From the NCBI GenBank assembly GCA_900491605.1, contig UESW01004354.1:691189-755188 (forward strand): a DNA stretch of 64,000 nucleotides, read 5' to 3'. The translations under genes were made by a program, and so were the position numbers. The first letter of the stretch is position 1. The number at the start of each line of letters is the position of its first letter. Source of the stretch: Calamus simplicifolius (Eukaryota; Streptophyta; Magnoliopsida; Arecales; Arecaceae). Below, piece by piece: positions 33,590 to 46,417 of the stretch. The notes under the pieces are model-generated. The model was given only the letters and a program-made list of their open reading frames with translations. It was not told the DNA's origin and searched no databases.

Positions 33590-36500
33590 CTCCTTCTCCG
33601 ACGATGATCTCCAAGGGATACATTCCCACATGACGACGCATTAGTTGTATCTCTCAATTTAATAACTACGATGTAAGTCGGATCCTTGTTGATAGTGGAA
33701 GCTCCGTGAATGTTCTGTACCTTGATGTGTTTGCCAAGATGAGATTGCTCATGGAAAACCTCCGAGCCGTGGACTCCACCCTAATGGGGTTCACGGCGAC
33801 GTATCGTCCCGGAAGGGTCGTAACTTAACGGTTCGGCAGGAACCTGGCCCCTTGTGGCCACTGTTCACACGGACTTCCTAGTGACCAAGCTCAGGTCGCC
33901 CTACAATGCGATATTTGGGAGACCCGGCCTGATGTCCCTCAAAGCCGTTGTCTCCATCCCACACCTATCTATGAAATTCCCCACCGGGCGGGAGTTGGTG
34001 TTGTCCAAGGAAGCCAAACATGGCTCGACAGTGTTTTGTCACCAGCCTTCAGTCCAGAATGCCTGAAGTTGATGGGCTGGACGCTCGGGAGGACTTCGCC
34101 GAGCAACGGGAGAACCAGCCGAGGAACTGGAAGAAGTACCACTGGACGAGGCTCGTCCCGACCGAACCATAAAGATCGGGTCGCTGCTGAAAGGCGAATC
34201 CCGGCAGGAGCTGATCGATTTCTCCGAAGCAACGCCGATGTCTTCGCCTGGTCCGCCTCCGACATGCCAGGAATCAGCCCCGAAGTTCTCGTCCACCGCC
34301 TTAACGTGGACGAGATGTACCGGCCCGTCAAGCAAAAGAAGAGGAGCTTTCGCCCCAGAACGGCAGAGAGCTATTGAAGAGGAGGTTGATAAACTCATCA
34401 AGGCGAACTTCATTCGGGAGGTGAATTACCCAAGTTGGCTGTCAAATGTCGTCATGGTGAAGAAGTCGAACGGCAAGTGGCGGATCTGCATCGACTTCAC
34501 CGACCTCAACAAAGCGTGCCCGAAGGACAGCTTCCCCTCCCCCGAATTGATCAACTTGTGGATGCCACCTCGGGTCACCAAATGCTGACGTTCATGGACG
34601 CCTACTCGGCTACAACCAGATCCGGATGGCCCCCGAAGATGAAGAAAAGACCGCCTTCATAACCGACCGAGGTACTTACTGTTACCGTGTTATGCCTTTC
34701 GGTCTTAAAAATGCAGGAGCCACCTACCAAAGGCTGGTCAACAAAGTATTCAAGGAACAAATCGGCCGGAACATGGAGGTATACGTCGACGACATGCTGG
34801 TCAAAAGCAAAGAAGCATCACAGCACGTCAAGGATCTCTCGGAGAGCTTCGCGACACTCCGCAAATATCAGATGAAGCTCAACCCAACTAAGTGCGCCTT
34901 CGGCGTTAACTCTGGGAAGTTCCTCGGCTTCATGGTCTCCCAGCGGGGTATCGAAGCTAACCCCCAGAAGATTCAAGCTCTCCAGCAGATGGCGCCCCGG
35001 CGTCTATTAAAGAAGTCCAGCGCCTAACGGGAGGATAGCGGCCCTTAACCGCTTCGTGGCGCGCTCTGCCGAAAGATGCCTCCCCTTCTTCAAAACTCTC
35101 CGGTCGGCTAAGAATTTCCAATGGACTTCCGAGTGTCAAAAATCATTCGAAGATCTCAAGAAGTACCTCGGCTCTCCCCCTCTCCTCAGCAGTCCAAATC
35201 CTGGGGAGACATTGTTCCTGTATCTGGCTGTCTCGGAAGGTGCCGTTTGCTCGGTGCTGGTCAGAGAAGAAAATAAGGCCCAGAAGCCGATTTATTATGT
35301 CAGCAAACTGCTCCGAGACGCGGAGACGAGGTATACCCGGATTGAGAAGATGGTGTTGGCCTTGATCACCTCAGTCCGAAGTTGCGGCCATACTTCCAAG
35401 CACATTCTGTGACGGTCCTGACTGACCAACCCATCAAGGCGGTGGTCCACCGCCGGAGACATCAGGGAGAATGACTAAATGGGCCGTCGAGCTGAGCGAG
35501 CACGACATCCGATTCCAGCCTCGCCCGGCCATCAAAGCTCAGGTGCTAGCCGACTTCCTCCTCGAATGTACCATCCCGGAGGACGGCTCCACCCCAACTC
35601 CCCCGAGAAACCAAAATCTGGCGCCCGGTGGCTCCTCCATGTCGACGGGTCATCCAACGCCCATCGCTCCGGTGCGGGCTTGGTCCTCACCAGCCCGGAG
35701 GGGCGACTTTTGAATATGGCGTCCGCTTCTCCTTCCCGGCCTCCAACAACGAAGCTGAATATGAAGCCCTGCTGGCCGGTCTCCGGATCGCCCGCAGCCT
35801 TAAGGTGGAGAAACTGAATGCCTTCACCGACTCCCAGCTGGTGGCAGGTCACGTGCGAGGGAGTTTGAGGCTCGGAACCGAACATGATCCGATATCTCCA
35901 AGAGGTTCGGAGCCTACTCTCCCATTTCCCTGAATTTGAGATCATTCAGATTCCTAGATCTGAAAATGCCCGTGCCGACCTACTATCGGCTGGCGACTGC
36001 GGAATCAATGGACGCCGAACGAAAATTCCACCTGGAGACCTTGGAGAGACCTAGTATCGCGGAAGCTGACCGAGTGATGCAAGTTGAGGCCGAACCATCA
36101 TGGTTCGACCCCATCCTGAAGTACCTTAAAGAAGGGTCGCTCCCGGCCGATCGAAGAGAAGCTAGAAGGCTAAAGCTGCAAGCCACCCACTATGTGTTGA
36201 TTGATGACCAGCTCTACAAGCGGTCCTTCTCTATGCCATTGCTCAGATGCCTTCGCCCATCTGAAGCTGATTATGCCCTTCGGGAGGTGCACGAGGGGAT
36301 TTGCGGCAACCATCTGGGGAGCCGGTCCTATGCCACAAGGTGCTGCGTCAAGGTTACTATTGGCCAACCATGCAAAAGGATGCTGACGACCTTGTCCGAG
36401 CTTGCGACCCATGCCAAAGACACTCCAGTATTCAGAGGCTCCCCTCCGCCAGCCTGGTCCCCATTTCCTCCGCTTGGCCCTTTGCCAAGTGGGGAATGGA

Positions 36501-37329
36501 CATTCTCGGCCCATTTCCACTCGCCACGGGGCAGCGGAATTTTTATTCGTCGCCATCGATTACTTCACCAAATGGGTCGAGGCGGAGGCAGTTGCTCAAA
36601 TAACTGAGGCTCGGGCCAAGGACTTCGTGTGGAGATCCATCATCTGCCGCTTCGGCCTCCCGCACACATCATCACTGACAACGGCAAACAATTCGACAAT
36701 CCGAAGTTTCGTCAGTTCTGCGAGGAGCATGGGATCCATCACCGCCTTACCTCGGTCGGGCATCCACAGGCTAACGGAGCAGCCGAAGTAACCAACCGAA
36801 CCTTGCTTCAAGGGATCAAAGCTCGGCTCTCCAGAGCCCGAGGCAGGTGGGCAGACGAGTTGCACCATGTCCTATGGGCCTACCGCACCACCCCGAGAGT
36901 GCCCACAGGCGAGACCCCATTTCGAATGGCCTTCGGCACAGAGGCCGTCATCCCCGTGGAGATAGGACTCCCTTCCTGCGGGTGGAAAGCTACTCGGAGG
37001 AAGCCAGTGACGAGCAGCTCCGCGCCAACCTTGACCTGGTAGAGGAGATCAGAGAAAAAGCTCGGATCAGAATAGCTGCCTACCAGCAAAGAGTGGCCCG
37101 TTACCACGCCTCCAGAGTCAAAGGGAAAGCTTTCTTGCCTGGCGACCTTGTTCTCCGGAAAGCATCTGTCTCCAAACCGCTGGAGCAAGGAAAGCTAGCC
37201 CCAAACTGGGAAGGCCCCTACCAAGTAGCGGAGGTCGTCGGACCCGGGACCTACAAGCTGCAAGATCTAAGCGGAAGATCCATCCCTCGGACGTGGAATT
37301 CGGACAATCTCCGCAAGTATCATCAGTAG
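33590..37329 (+). pseudogene. pol: element B pol: protease, RT, two RNases H and integrase, frameshifted
   Basis: Protease has VDSGSS near 33690. RT (about 34290-35010) has MPFGLKNAGATYQRL and YVDDM at 34782-34796. The first RNase H (35040-35580) ends ADFLLECTI. The second RNase H (about 35620-35980) shows HVDGSSNAHRSGAG, NNEAEYEALL and FTDSQL across frames. Integrase (about 36270-37329) has WGMDILGPF, the TDNGKQF block and NGAAEVTNR, and ends at TAG 37327-37329. Roughly ten frame changes separate these pieces. The fragment at 57918 is a close relative. Confidence 0.9.
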
Positions 37330-37479
37330 GGTACGCCCTCTATAGGCTCGCCTTCTTAAATTTTTGTTGGCATATTGTTTCATAATTCATGATAAATCAC
37401 CACAAATTATATCACCAAAAATCGTGAAAAGAAACAGATGCTGCTTACCAATCCTCGGCACGACCGAGTTACCTGTTTA

Positions 37480-37705
37480 AGCAGAAATCTCGAACCTCGG
37501 CTGGGCCGAGCAACAAATCTCCGAACCTCGGCTGGCCGAGCAAATCTCCGAACCTCGGCTGGGCCGAGCAACAAATCTCCGAACCTCGGCTGGGCCGAGC
37601 AACTAATCTCCGAACCTCGGCTGGGCCGAGCAACAAATCTCCGAACCTCGGCTGGGCCGAGCAACTCGGCTGGGCCGAGCTCCGAACCTCGGCTGGGCCG
37701 AGTGA
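37480..37705. repeat. 33-bp palindromic array, first block (element B 3' region)
   Basis: Units read CTCGGCTGGGCCGAGCAACA followed by AATCTCCGAAC. The core CTCGGCTGGGCCGAG is an inverted repeat. It lies just downstream of pol. Confidence 0.85.
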
Positions 37706-40700
37706 TGGATTAAAGCCCCCAAAACCGGAGTGCATAAAGCCCCGGCTAAAAAAGTGCAAGCCGAAGCACGCAAACCTCGATCGAAACTGAAGGACTTCCG
37801 AACAGTCCCCAGAGCTTCGGCCAGTGCAAAATCATCAGCGGGCACAAAGTCCGCGCCTTTAGCAAATCCCTAAAGGCCTCGACAGGCCCTACACGGCCCT
37901 AAGAACCCCAGACAAAGTCGGGGAACCTCTCCTACTACTAAATCCCCGGGCTAACCGAGCATCCCTGCCCTTACGCCAAGCGCCTGTCTCGGCAAAAACA
38001 TATTTACCGCGTAAGCCCACGGGACCGCCCAGGTCTCCCTTTGGCTCGAACAGGGACAAACGGTTTTTCCCTTTTATGGACCAATATCTCAGCAGGGAAC
38101 AAAAGATTGCCAAAAAAGAACTTCACTCTTTATTCATTATAAGAGAAATACAAAAAGAAAAAGAAAAAGTGAAAAATGGCCTTCACAGAGGCCTACTGTC
38201 TCCCCCCAGGAGCTGCCGGGTCCTCCATGCGCCGAGACAGCTCGGCAACTTGCTGACGGAGGGATGCTATCTCCCCCTCCTGCCGGTCTATGACCCGGCG
38301 AAGGGCCTCGGCCTCCCTCGTGGAAACGGCGAGAAACTCCTCGACCACTTCTCAAGCTGCTCGTGGCCTGCAAGAGCTGACGCCAAGGCCATGCCATCGA
38401 CATCACGGAGGAACGGCTCCCCTGGGAGCCCCCACGGCCATTGCTAACAACGCCCGACTCTTCGACGATTGCCCTTCACCCTGAGAAGCCATAAGCCAAG
38501 GGGATGACGAACACTGGCATCCCCCTCGTCCATATTTATACCCCCAGGCGAGTATCTCGAGCAGTCGGGTCATAAATCCCGACCCATGAGAATCTGCCGC
38601 GTGTCGCCACTTTGGCTGGCGCCCACAGGAAGCGAAGAGTCGTGCCCCCTCCCGAGGGAAATCGGTAAACGTCGACGAATTACTCGGGAACCCCCCTCCT
38701 TCTCTAGAAACTGGGTTCCTTCCGATCTGCCGGGCCCTCACGGAGTAAATGCCCTCGAAACTCCACCGAATTGCCTCAAATCGGCCGCCCTTGGAGAAGT
38801 GCAAAAAAGAAAGAGCGTCAGCTGACGCTGACTCGCTTCCCTCGGAAATAGCCAAATCATAAATATCGGGCGTCCCCATGCGCCGCCCGTTTCGCTTTGG
38901 CGTCCGCCGAATCTCGCAGGAACCAAACATCCGGAGTCTCGGCACCGAGCTCCAAGCAATCTCCGAACCTCGGCCGAGCAATAAATCTCCGAACCTCGGC
39001 CGAGCATAAATCTCCGAACCTCGGCTGGGCCGAGCATAAATCTCCGAACCTCGGCTGGCCGAGCATAAATCTCCGAACCTCGGCAGGGCCGAGCAATAAA
39101 TCTCCGAGCCAAAGTCTCTACTAAGAATCCCGGCAAAAGCCGAGGATCTTCCCACTATCAAGGCCCCAGCATAAGGCCAAATGTCTCGTTATCGCAAATC
39201 CCGAAGACCAAATCTCCAAAGTTCCAATTCGGGCAGCTTATAAGCCCCGACCGGGTCGGGTAGCGCAAAATCCTTGGCCAAGAACGAGCTATATCTCTTA
39301 TCCTGCGCCAAGTAAGATACTATCTGAAAGCTCGGACGAGCCAAGCAGCTTCTTCAAGACGAGGTTAGCGGTGCTTTGGTAGAGGTAAACAAAAGAGACA
39401 TACGAGCTCTCTTCGAAGAAACACGTTTCAAAATCATGCCTACCGCGTGAGTCGCACGACCGCCCAGGTCTCCCCTCAAATAGGAACAGACGGTCTCCCC
39501 TACTCGATTTAGGCAAAAAAAAGCGGCGAAGTATGTTACGACACGGGAGCAACAACTCTCGGCACAAAAGAAACAGAAACTAGGAGAAAGGACAAAACTT
39601 TCTTTATTTCATTGCCATCGAAATGAATTACAACCGCCTGAGAGGCATTACAAGTGCGTTGAAACACAGGAAATAAAGACGAGTACATAGCTCAGCCGAA
39701 CTGCTCCAAGACAGCTTCGGGTGACAATGATGCTTCGGCATCCGATCCAACAAATCAGGCAAGCCACGAACCAATCAGCTCGCGCTGATAATGAGCAGAC
39801 GACTCGGCCCGACTGTTGCGACCAGCTTCAGTTAATAATGATATCTCGGCATCCAGCCCGAGATATCAGAGAAATCAGAAAGGGTGGACGGCTTTGTCCC
39901 AAGCCACCCATCCGCAGGGCCCTCCGACGAGTAGGAAGAAAGCTCGCGGACCCTGATAACGGGGCACTCCCCCAAATCTAGTGTGTACCGCTAGCCACTG
40001 CCCAAGTCAAAGGCAATGTACTAGCGGACAACACACCATCACCCCCTCCTCACGTGGCAAAAGATTCCCCGGGCGGACGAGCCCAGGAATCCGGACCAGG
40101 GGAGGAGGAGAAGTTCACGCAAGTCATGGGGAGCACGCGTACACTTCCTACCCTGCGTCCCCGAGGGTGAACCGCAAAGGACACACAGGAAGCGTATATG
40201 TGCGCTCTCCATGCGATCTCTGCGAACCTCCTGTGCGCTCTCCATACGATCTCCGGAACTCCTTTCTTGAGGACAAGCCACCCTCCGGCGGCTCCTTCAT
40301 CACCCCAGCTGTCCGGAGGACGACGACTTGCAGAAGGAAAGCTCGGTCCTCCCGCTCTAAGCCCCAGAGAGATAGGCATTGTGTGTACCTTCATAATTTA
40401 CAGAAAAGAAAACTCTGGGATGGCCCAACACAGCCCTCTTTCCCCTTTTTATAGGCGGAGACGAACCGGGAGCAGCTATCAGAACAGAAAGCCCCGAGAT
40501 TCAAAACGCCTAACCCACGCCACCACGTGGCCTCCTGAAATGAAAACAGCGCCCCACGTTGCGCGCCAAGCGTGTCCCGAACCATGACGCATGCCAAAAG
40601 ATTTCTCTGATCCCGGATCACGAGCTTTAAATGCAGAAAACCGTCCGCCGATCTTGCAGATACTGGCAGATCTGGGGGATCGTCCCGAAAATGACATCCT

Positions 40701-41519
40701 CCAATGGCAAATAAGCGCTTACACACACGCCAAAGCACCTGCATTGGAAAAGATCGACACAGCAAAGGTCCCTCGGAAAGTGCCGGGGCGACCTTTTGCT
40801 GGCTGCAGAGCCGTACTACCTACTTCGGCGAAACGAAAATCGACCTGCCTTGGAAAAGACAAAGCACTGACAGGGGTAATAAAAGAAGCGCGAAGGCCAA
40901 ACCCTCCTTTACCAAAAAGAATAAAGGGGTGACAGCGAGGATTCAACAAACTCCCCTCTTTTCGTTGAAGGCATGATCACGGTTTGGCCACTGATAAGGC
41001 GGACTACCCCGGTCCTAGCTGCTTATCTAACCTGCTGGCCCTCACTGCCCTCGGCCCTAGCCGAGCTAGCCCTCGGCCCTAGCCGAGCCCTTAGTTCATC
41101 CCTCGGCCCTAGCCGAGCTATCCCTCGGCCGAGCTACGAGTCCTCGGCCCCATGTCGAGCTACTTCATCCCTCGGCCCTAGCCGAGCTATTCATTCTTCG
41201 CCCTGGCCGAACCATTGTGTCATTCGGCTTAAGCCGAATTGAATCGTCTCTCAACCTCCTTTTGTACCAAGCTATGTTGTCGCTCGACTCCTTCGTCGGG
41301 GCTATCCCTATGCCTTGGCCTCGACCAAGATGTTCCTTCAAATTCGAGCCAGAAAACCAACCAAGCGGCGCTCGCAGTTGGGATAAAAATTTAAGACAAG
41401 AAACCATCCAAGAAAGACAAACAAATGAAAAACAACTGACCCGTTTACTGATTTCGGTCAAACTACAAAAGAAAAGAAACAGAAAATACATATGGCCCCC
41501 AAAGGGTCAAGACTTGGGA
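37706..41519. repeat. element B 3' region: further arrays and a duplicated block
   Basis: The 33-bp array returns at 38955-39110. A third array of CCCTCGGCCCTAGCCGAGCT units fills about 41040-41215. A block around 37980-38130 (GACCGCCCAGGTCTCCC, then a run on CTTTATTCATT) recurs in diverged form at about 39430-39640 (GACCGCCCAGGTCTCCC, then CTTTATTTCATT). No host gene or pol domain was seen here. The short frames are in GC-rich noncoding sequence. Confidence 0.6.
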
Positions 41520-43841
41520 TCAGACCCGCGTCTCCTGCGCAGCATCAGCGGGAGCGTCGCTTGGCCCCCCCTTCTTGATGGTATCCCGCCGGGATACCTC
41601 GGCGGCAACCTCGACTCCCAGAACAGCTTCAAGATCAACGTCAGAAATCTCTTCATATTCGTCTTCCTCGGCCCCCGGGGTGCGTGTCTCTAATATTCGG
41701 CTTCCAAACAAGACAAGTCCAGGTCAGGATAAGTTTGAGCAATCTTAGCCCGCTCCAGACTGACCTTCTCGGATTGCTCGCTGACCTACGTGGCGAGTTG
41801 AGAGGCTCTTTCCCTCTCAACTGCAAGAACCCTGCGAGCCTCCTCGAGCTCCCTCTGGAGGACCACCAGGGCTCGGGAAAGTTTAGCTGTAGAATCCACC
41901 CTCTCCTTGAGGTGATCGACCTCCTGGCGGGCCCGAGCCCAAGCTCCAACGACCAGATGCAAGCGCCATTTCAGCGCCCTCATGATCAGGGCATTCTGCA
42001 AAAAGGATTGCACATATAAGGAATGCAGTCGAACTAACTGACTAAAGACCCTACTTCGGTGTGACAACTTACCCGAGACGCGTAATCCGTAGCAATCCTC
42101 GTGAGGGCAAGATCATCAATCTCGGGAAGAAGGAAAGCCTCGTTCGGCACTCCAGTGTGCCTAAAGGCCATCTCGACAAGGTCCTCCGGATAATTCCCTC
42201 CTGTCGAGGAACTCTCTCCCCCTTGGAACGCAGACCGCATCAAAGCGGAGAACATGGCACTCACCTTCGGATCGCGTGAGTGGAAGTTCACGCTCAGGGA
42301 GCCAACTTGGGAACCCGCGGCCCATGAGGCCCTCGGTTGGCCAGCCTCCTCCACCAAGCCCTCATTTGAGAGGCCTCGGGCATTTCGGCTCCGGCAAGGG
42401 AAGCCCCGGCCCGAACGTCCCCTTCGCTCGACGGCTCCTCCTCCTCCTTCTTCCTCCTCTTCTGCTTCTGCCTCCTCGAACATTCCCCTACCCCAGACTC
42501 CTCTTGAACTTCGGCTTCCCTCGGGGCCTCCTGTGCCTCGGCGGAAGGCCCTTCACCAGAAGACACCCCGTGAGGTTCGATCGCTGGTTCGGCAGGTTCG
42601 GCCACCCCTTCATCGCCCGCTGGCTCTCCACCAGCAGCCCAGGCCGAACCTCGGCAGCTGTAACCACTTCTCCCACCTCGATCGAAGTGGAGGCCGCTCC
42701 CGCCTCCGCCTGCAACCTCTCCGAGCCACCGGCCTCCAATGAGGGAGACCGAGCGCCCCGACCACGGGGTCTCCAAGTGAACCGACGTCGTTCCCTCGCC
42801 ATCGTCGGACAAAACGACAACAGGTGGGGAGGAAATTTCAGCAGCCTCCTCCGAAACCCCTGCGGTATCCTGATCTTTGCCTCCTGACAGACCCTCCTCC
42901 GGCGCCGAAAGATCATGCGCCGCGGAACTTCGATACTTCCAGCCCACGGCGACGAGGAGCGCCGATCATCACCATCTCTCCTGATCCCCCTAGGGCGGGA
43001 GCCGGAAGGGCGAGACCTCTTCTCGGCCCTATGCTTGCTGCTGGAGCCGGATCTCCTGCGACGCTTGCCCAGCTCCTCCCTCATCTGATCTACGAACGCC
43101 GACCTTTCGGCTGTAAGGGCAATATGATTCGCCCGTTAGCTCGCACAAAAATCAAAGATGAAATCACATTAAGCTATTGGCTACAAGTGATACTCACCGC
43201 GAGGATCAACAGGACTCAATCCGGCCGCGAAGAGAGCGTCCTCCGATAGAAGGGCACTGGCTGGAAGCGCTCGACTGCCGCGTAACACGATCAAATCCCT
43301 TTTCTCCTGCTCGGTTAACTCCGGATGCGCTTCTGGATCCTTTACGTATTGTCCCCACACCCGAGGGAAATCCGAGCCAATATTCCCCTCGACTATAAAG
43401 AATCGCGATTTCCATTCCTTTATCGACGACGGTTATCCGAAATCATCTTGAAGGACCTCCGGGGACCGATGTAAGGCCACTCTGAGGCCCTCCCGGAGAC
43501 CAGATTGTAGCACACCCTGAACATCGGAAGGGTCGCGGTCACCCCGACACGGCTGCACAACGAGATGAATCCGATGAGGTTGCGCCAGCTGTTGGGAGCC
43601 ACCATGGTGAAGCATATATTGTAGAACCTCATCACCTCCCGCACCAGCGGATGAAGAGGAAACCTGAGACCTGCCCTCAAACTTTCCTCATAGCAGAACG
43701 CTCCGTTCCCTAATCCGGATGTCACCCTGTCCTCAGCCGTCGGGAGCAACAAGGTAACATCCTGGGGAATCTTGTACAGCGGCGTATCCGTTCCAGATCC
43801 GCCAGGGTCACCTCCGAAGCCTGATCACTCGGACTCACCAT
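41520..43841 (-). pseudogene. element B antisense gene: Transposase_28-like domain, coiled coil, acidic tail; two introns
   Basis: ATG 43841 (MVSPSDQASEVTLADLERIR), then after a frame change a Transposase_28-like block with YEESLRAGLRFPLHPLVREV, APNSWRNLIGFISLC and MFRVCYNLVSGRASEW. Intron 1 is 43197-43111 (GTGAGT...TTACAG). Exon 2 is rich in Arg/Ser then Glu/Pro and ends ATDYASR. Intron 2 is 42072-41996 (GTAAGT...TTTGCAG). Exon 3 starts NALIMRALKWRLHL and continues as a coiled coil (ARQEVDHLKERVDS, LQRELEEARRVLAVERERAS). An acidic C-terminus (EEDEYEEISDVDLEAVLGVE) ends at 41520. Breaks: frame changes near 43760 and 43420, a TAG near 41785 and a frame change near 41710. Sequence is far from A and C but the layout is the same. 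Confidence 0.7.
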
Positions 43842-44229
43842 GTTTTCGATCGAAAGAGATGCTGAGCAAAGTCGCTGAGAAAACAGGGAGACGAAGTTCT
43901 CTAAGGGAAAGCGAAAGAGCGCTACAAATAGGGATGGCGCCGCACGACTCCATTTTTCCAAAAGAAACCGCCTCAGGGAGAAGATGAGGCATCTCAACCA
44001 AGACGTCCGGAACCGCCGCTGCAGGCGCCGTGAAATCGAGATTTCCTACGTGGCGCTTCCCCAATCGTTGCCTTCGCTCCTAAGGAACGATGGATCCACC
44101 TCGAGAAGGCAGAACGGCCACGCAGCATTAATTAGGGCATCATTGCATAGGCTGTCAAATACAGATCCCCCCGTTCGGATTGCGCCACCTAAGTCTACAC
44201 TCCCTATGCCCGAACCTACGCTTCGAACT

Positions 44230-44245
44230 AGGGAGTGGGGGCATA
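44230..44245 (+). other. polypurine tract of element B
   Basis: AGGGAGTGGGGGCATA followed by TGTT, the first four bases of the 3' LTR, after which the nested solo LTR begins. Confidence 0.8.
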
Positions 44246-44249
44246 TGTT

Positions 44250-45466
44250 TGATAGAGATATAGACTAAAAGATATGCTTTATGTTATGTCTTTACATTTT
44301 AATGAGAATTCATTTTGAGCAATGTGTGCCATTTACTATATGTGCATGTGTCTAGTATTTACAAAGAGTATTTGATCTAGTGTGTAGAGTACGGCTTACA
44401 CACAGAAGACTAGATCATCGGTTCTTTGGGAATACAAGTTTATTGTTCACAGTTTTAGATGGAATTAGACACACCATCAGTAGAACTGTAGCACAAATTT
44501 TTAGTAGGTCTGTCTTGACTACGGGGAATGGTTATTCTAACTATTGTGCTAGTACACTTTATGTGTATGAACAGGACCCAGTTGAGTTAATTATTTTATA
44601 CTGACTTTATAAAATAATTTAAAACTCATGAATATTATGATTACTTATGCTCTTAATCCGAATTCTATTTCTAGACACGTGTATGTAGTGATTATTGCTT
44701 CGATTACACATAGAGTGAGATTCTATATGAGTCAAAACTCAGTGGGTTGGGCAATAACATTATATATATGGTGAATATTAATAGTTGAAGGAATCCATGT
44801 CCTGTTAATTTGGATTGATGATATCCCCTTGAGAAAGCTTATAAGTTTTGATTGTATCAAATCTTGCAAGTGGATTTTGAATCCGATACATCAAATAAGT
44901 TAAGTGGATAAGTCTTAAGGATAATAAAAGTCAATTAAATATATTGTCAGTAATTAAATTTAATTGGTGGATATCTGTAATCTTAACGTGGGAAGATAAT
45001 AAGTATTTAATATTAAGGCTCAAAAATATAAATTCGAATATGATTAGGAGTACAATTATAATTCTTTAGTGGAATAAATTGTAATTTACGTAATTGAATC
45101 CTAACCCGGGATAGGATTGGGAGATTTAATTACGTGGGAAGTCCTTTTCATATTTGCCTATTGGTCCCTGTTGTAGCCCTATAAATACCCTCTCAGTTGG
45201 TTGCTAGGGTTAACGTTTTTGAGGAAAAAGAAAAATAAGAAACCCTAGGTCGGCCGAGAGATCCCACCATCTTGTGAGAGAAGGAAGGTATTTTCGGGAA
45301 TACGGCGGAAGGCTAAAAGGTTGAGGTCGAGCAATCGAATCAGAGTGTTCCAAAGTTTAAATCTGAAGGTATGATCTTATACTCATAGATTAGAACGGTA
45401 AAAGTTTTTTGTATTACTCATATACGCTATAGCCGTGATCTTGGGGGTATTTCGCACTCCCCAACA
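44250..45466 (+). mobile_element. solo LTR (probably Ty1/copia type) nested in the 3' LTR of element B
   Basis: It begins TGATAGAGATATAG and ends CACTCCCCAACA, with TG...CA ends. ATGTT (44245-44249) and GTGTT (45467-45471) flank it as a 5-bp duplication with one change. Removing it rebuilds the B junction, GGGGGCATA then TGTTGAGAGG. A TATA box (TATAAATA, 45180-45187) is 280 bp from its end. No internal region is present, so it is the product of recombination between two LTRs. The copia assignment is a guess from size and style. Confidence 0.75.
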
Positions 45467-45467
45467 G

Positions 45468-46417
45468 TGTTGAGAGGTAAAATTGCCATTGCATTGATAA
45501 TTGTGCGAACGGGCTAAGATCAGCCCTAGCCCCTACTTGCTACGCTGCGCCTACGAAGAACGAGCTAGCTAGTATGATCCAGCGGATCGAGCAACCCATA
45601 GCTCGGTTTCCCCGAGCAACCCATAGCTCGGCTCCCCTGGGCAATTCATGGCTCGGCTCCCCCGAGCCATCCATAGCTCGGTTTCCCCGAGCAACCCATA
45701 GCTCGGCCTCCCCGAGCCATCCATAGCTCGGCTCCCCCGAGCCATCCATAGCTCGGCTCCCCCGAGCAACCCATAGCTCAGCTTCCCCGAGTAACCTGTA
45801 GCTCGACATGCACCTCCGCGGAGCCTGGCGCGGGAGAGCCCAAGTCTAGTGTAACGGAATCCCAAACAAAGAATCGTATCAAGGAGTGGCCTAGGATATG
45901 CGATAATGGCCTAGGACCTACACAGTCATTAGACCTCAAGCCATTAGAGAGCTCTCCCATCCGTCGATCCTCCAACAGACAAGATACGGATCCCATCGGC
46001 CTCACAACGACTTGATTCGAATCATCTTCGTATCCCAACAACCTTCGAACCTTCCAAAATGCGCTCAAGATTTAGGTGATTGCCTATAAATAAGGCACTC
46101 CCAGATTCTCTCAGGTACGCGCATAAGCTCCCGTACACAGCTCCTGGCTCACTGTCACTCCCTCTCTCTCTGCTCCCCCTACCGTCGGCGCTCCGCAAGA
46201 GCTCCCAATTGGCCATCCCTGGAGGGACTCCCCAGAGAGATCCTTCTCCTCATTTCTGTTGATCGTCGATCCCCACTGACTTGAGCGTCGGAGGGTCTTC
46301 CGCAGAGGGCCACCCCAACGCCTCTCGCGTGAGGACTTCTGTGCAGGTCCATCCAGGAGGAAGCCCGATCAGGAGACCGATCGCGCTCAAGTCGGAGGAC
46401 AGATCCCGGCGGCAACA
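45468..46417 (+). repeat. 3' LTR of element B (main part)
   Basis: It matches the 5' LTR from TGTTGAG to GGCAACA but has a shorter CCCATAGCTCGG array (about 45590-45790). TATA box TATAAATA lies near 46085. The first four bases of the LTR are at 44246-44249. Confidence 0.85.

Larger units (their letters stand above)
30821..46417 (+). mobile_element. element B: Ty3/gypsy Tat-lineage LTR retrotransposon with a nested solo LTR
   Basis: The 5' LTR is 30821-31914. The 3' LTR is 44246-44249 plus 45468-46417, split by another LTR. Flanks AGCAT (30816-30820) and ATCAT (46418-46422) look like a 5-bp target-site duplication with one change. The interior holds a primer site, gag, pol with two RNase H domains, about 4 kb of GC-rich arrays, an antisense spliced gene and a polypurine tract. 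Its LTR sequence is unrelated to that of A, but the layout is the same. The two LTRs differ more than those of A, so it is older. All frames are interrupted. Confidence 0.88.

Noticed and set aside
42254..42947. Plus-strand frames of 162-203 codons opposite the antisense gene of B
   Set aside because: Opposite strand of exon 2 and its neighbours; Pro/Ser/Arg-rich translations with no domain, whereas the minus strand has splice sites and homologous blocks.
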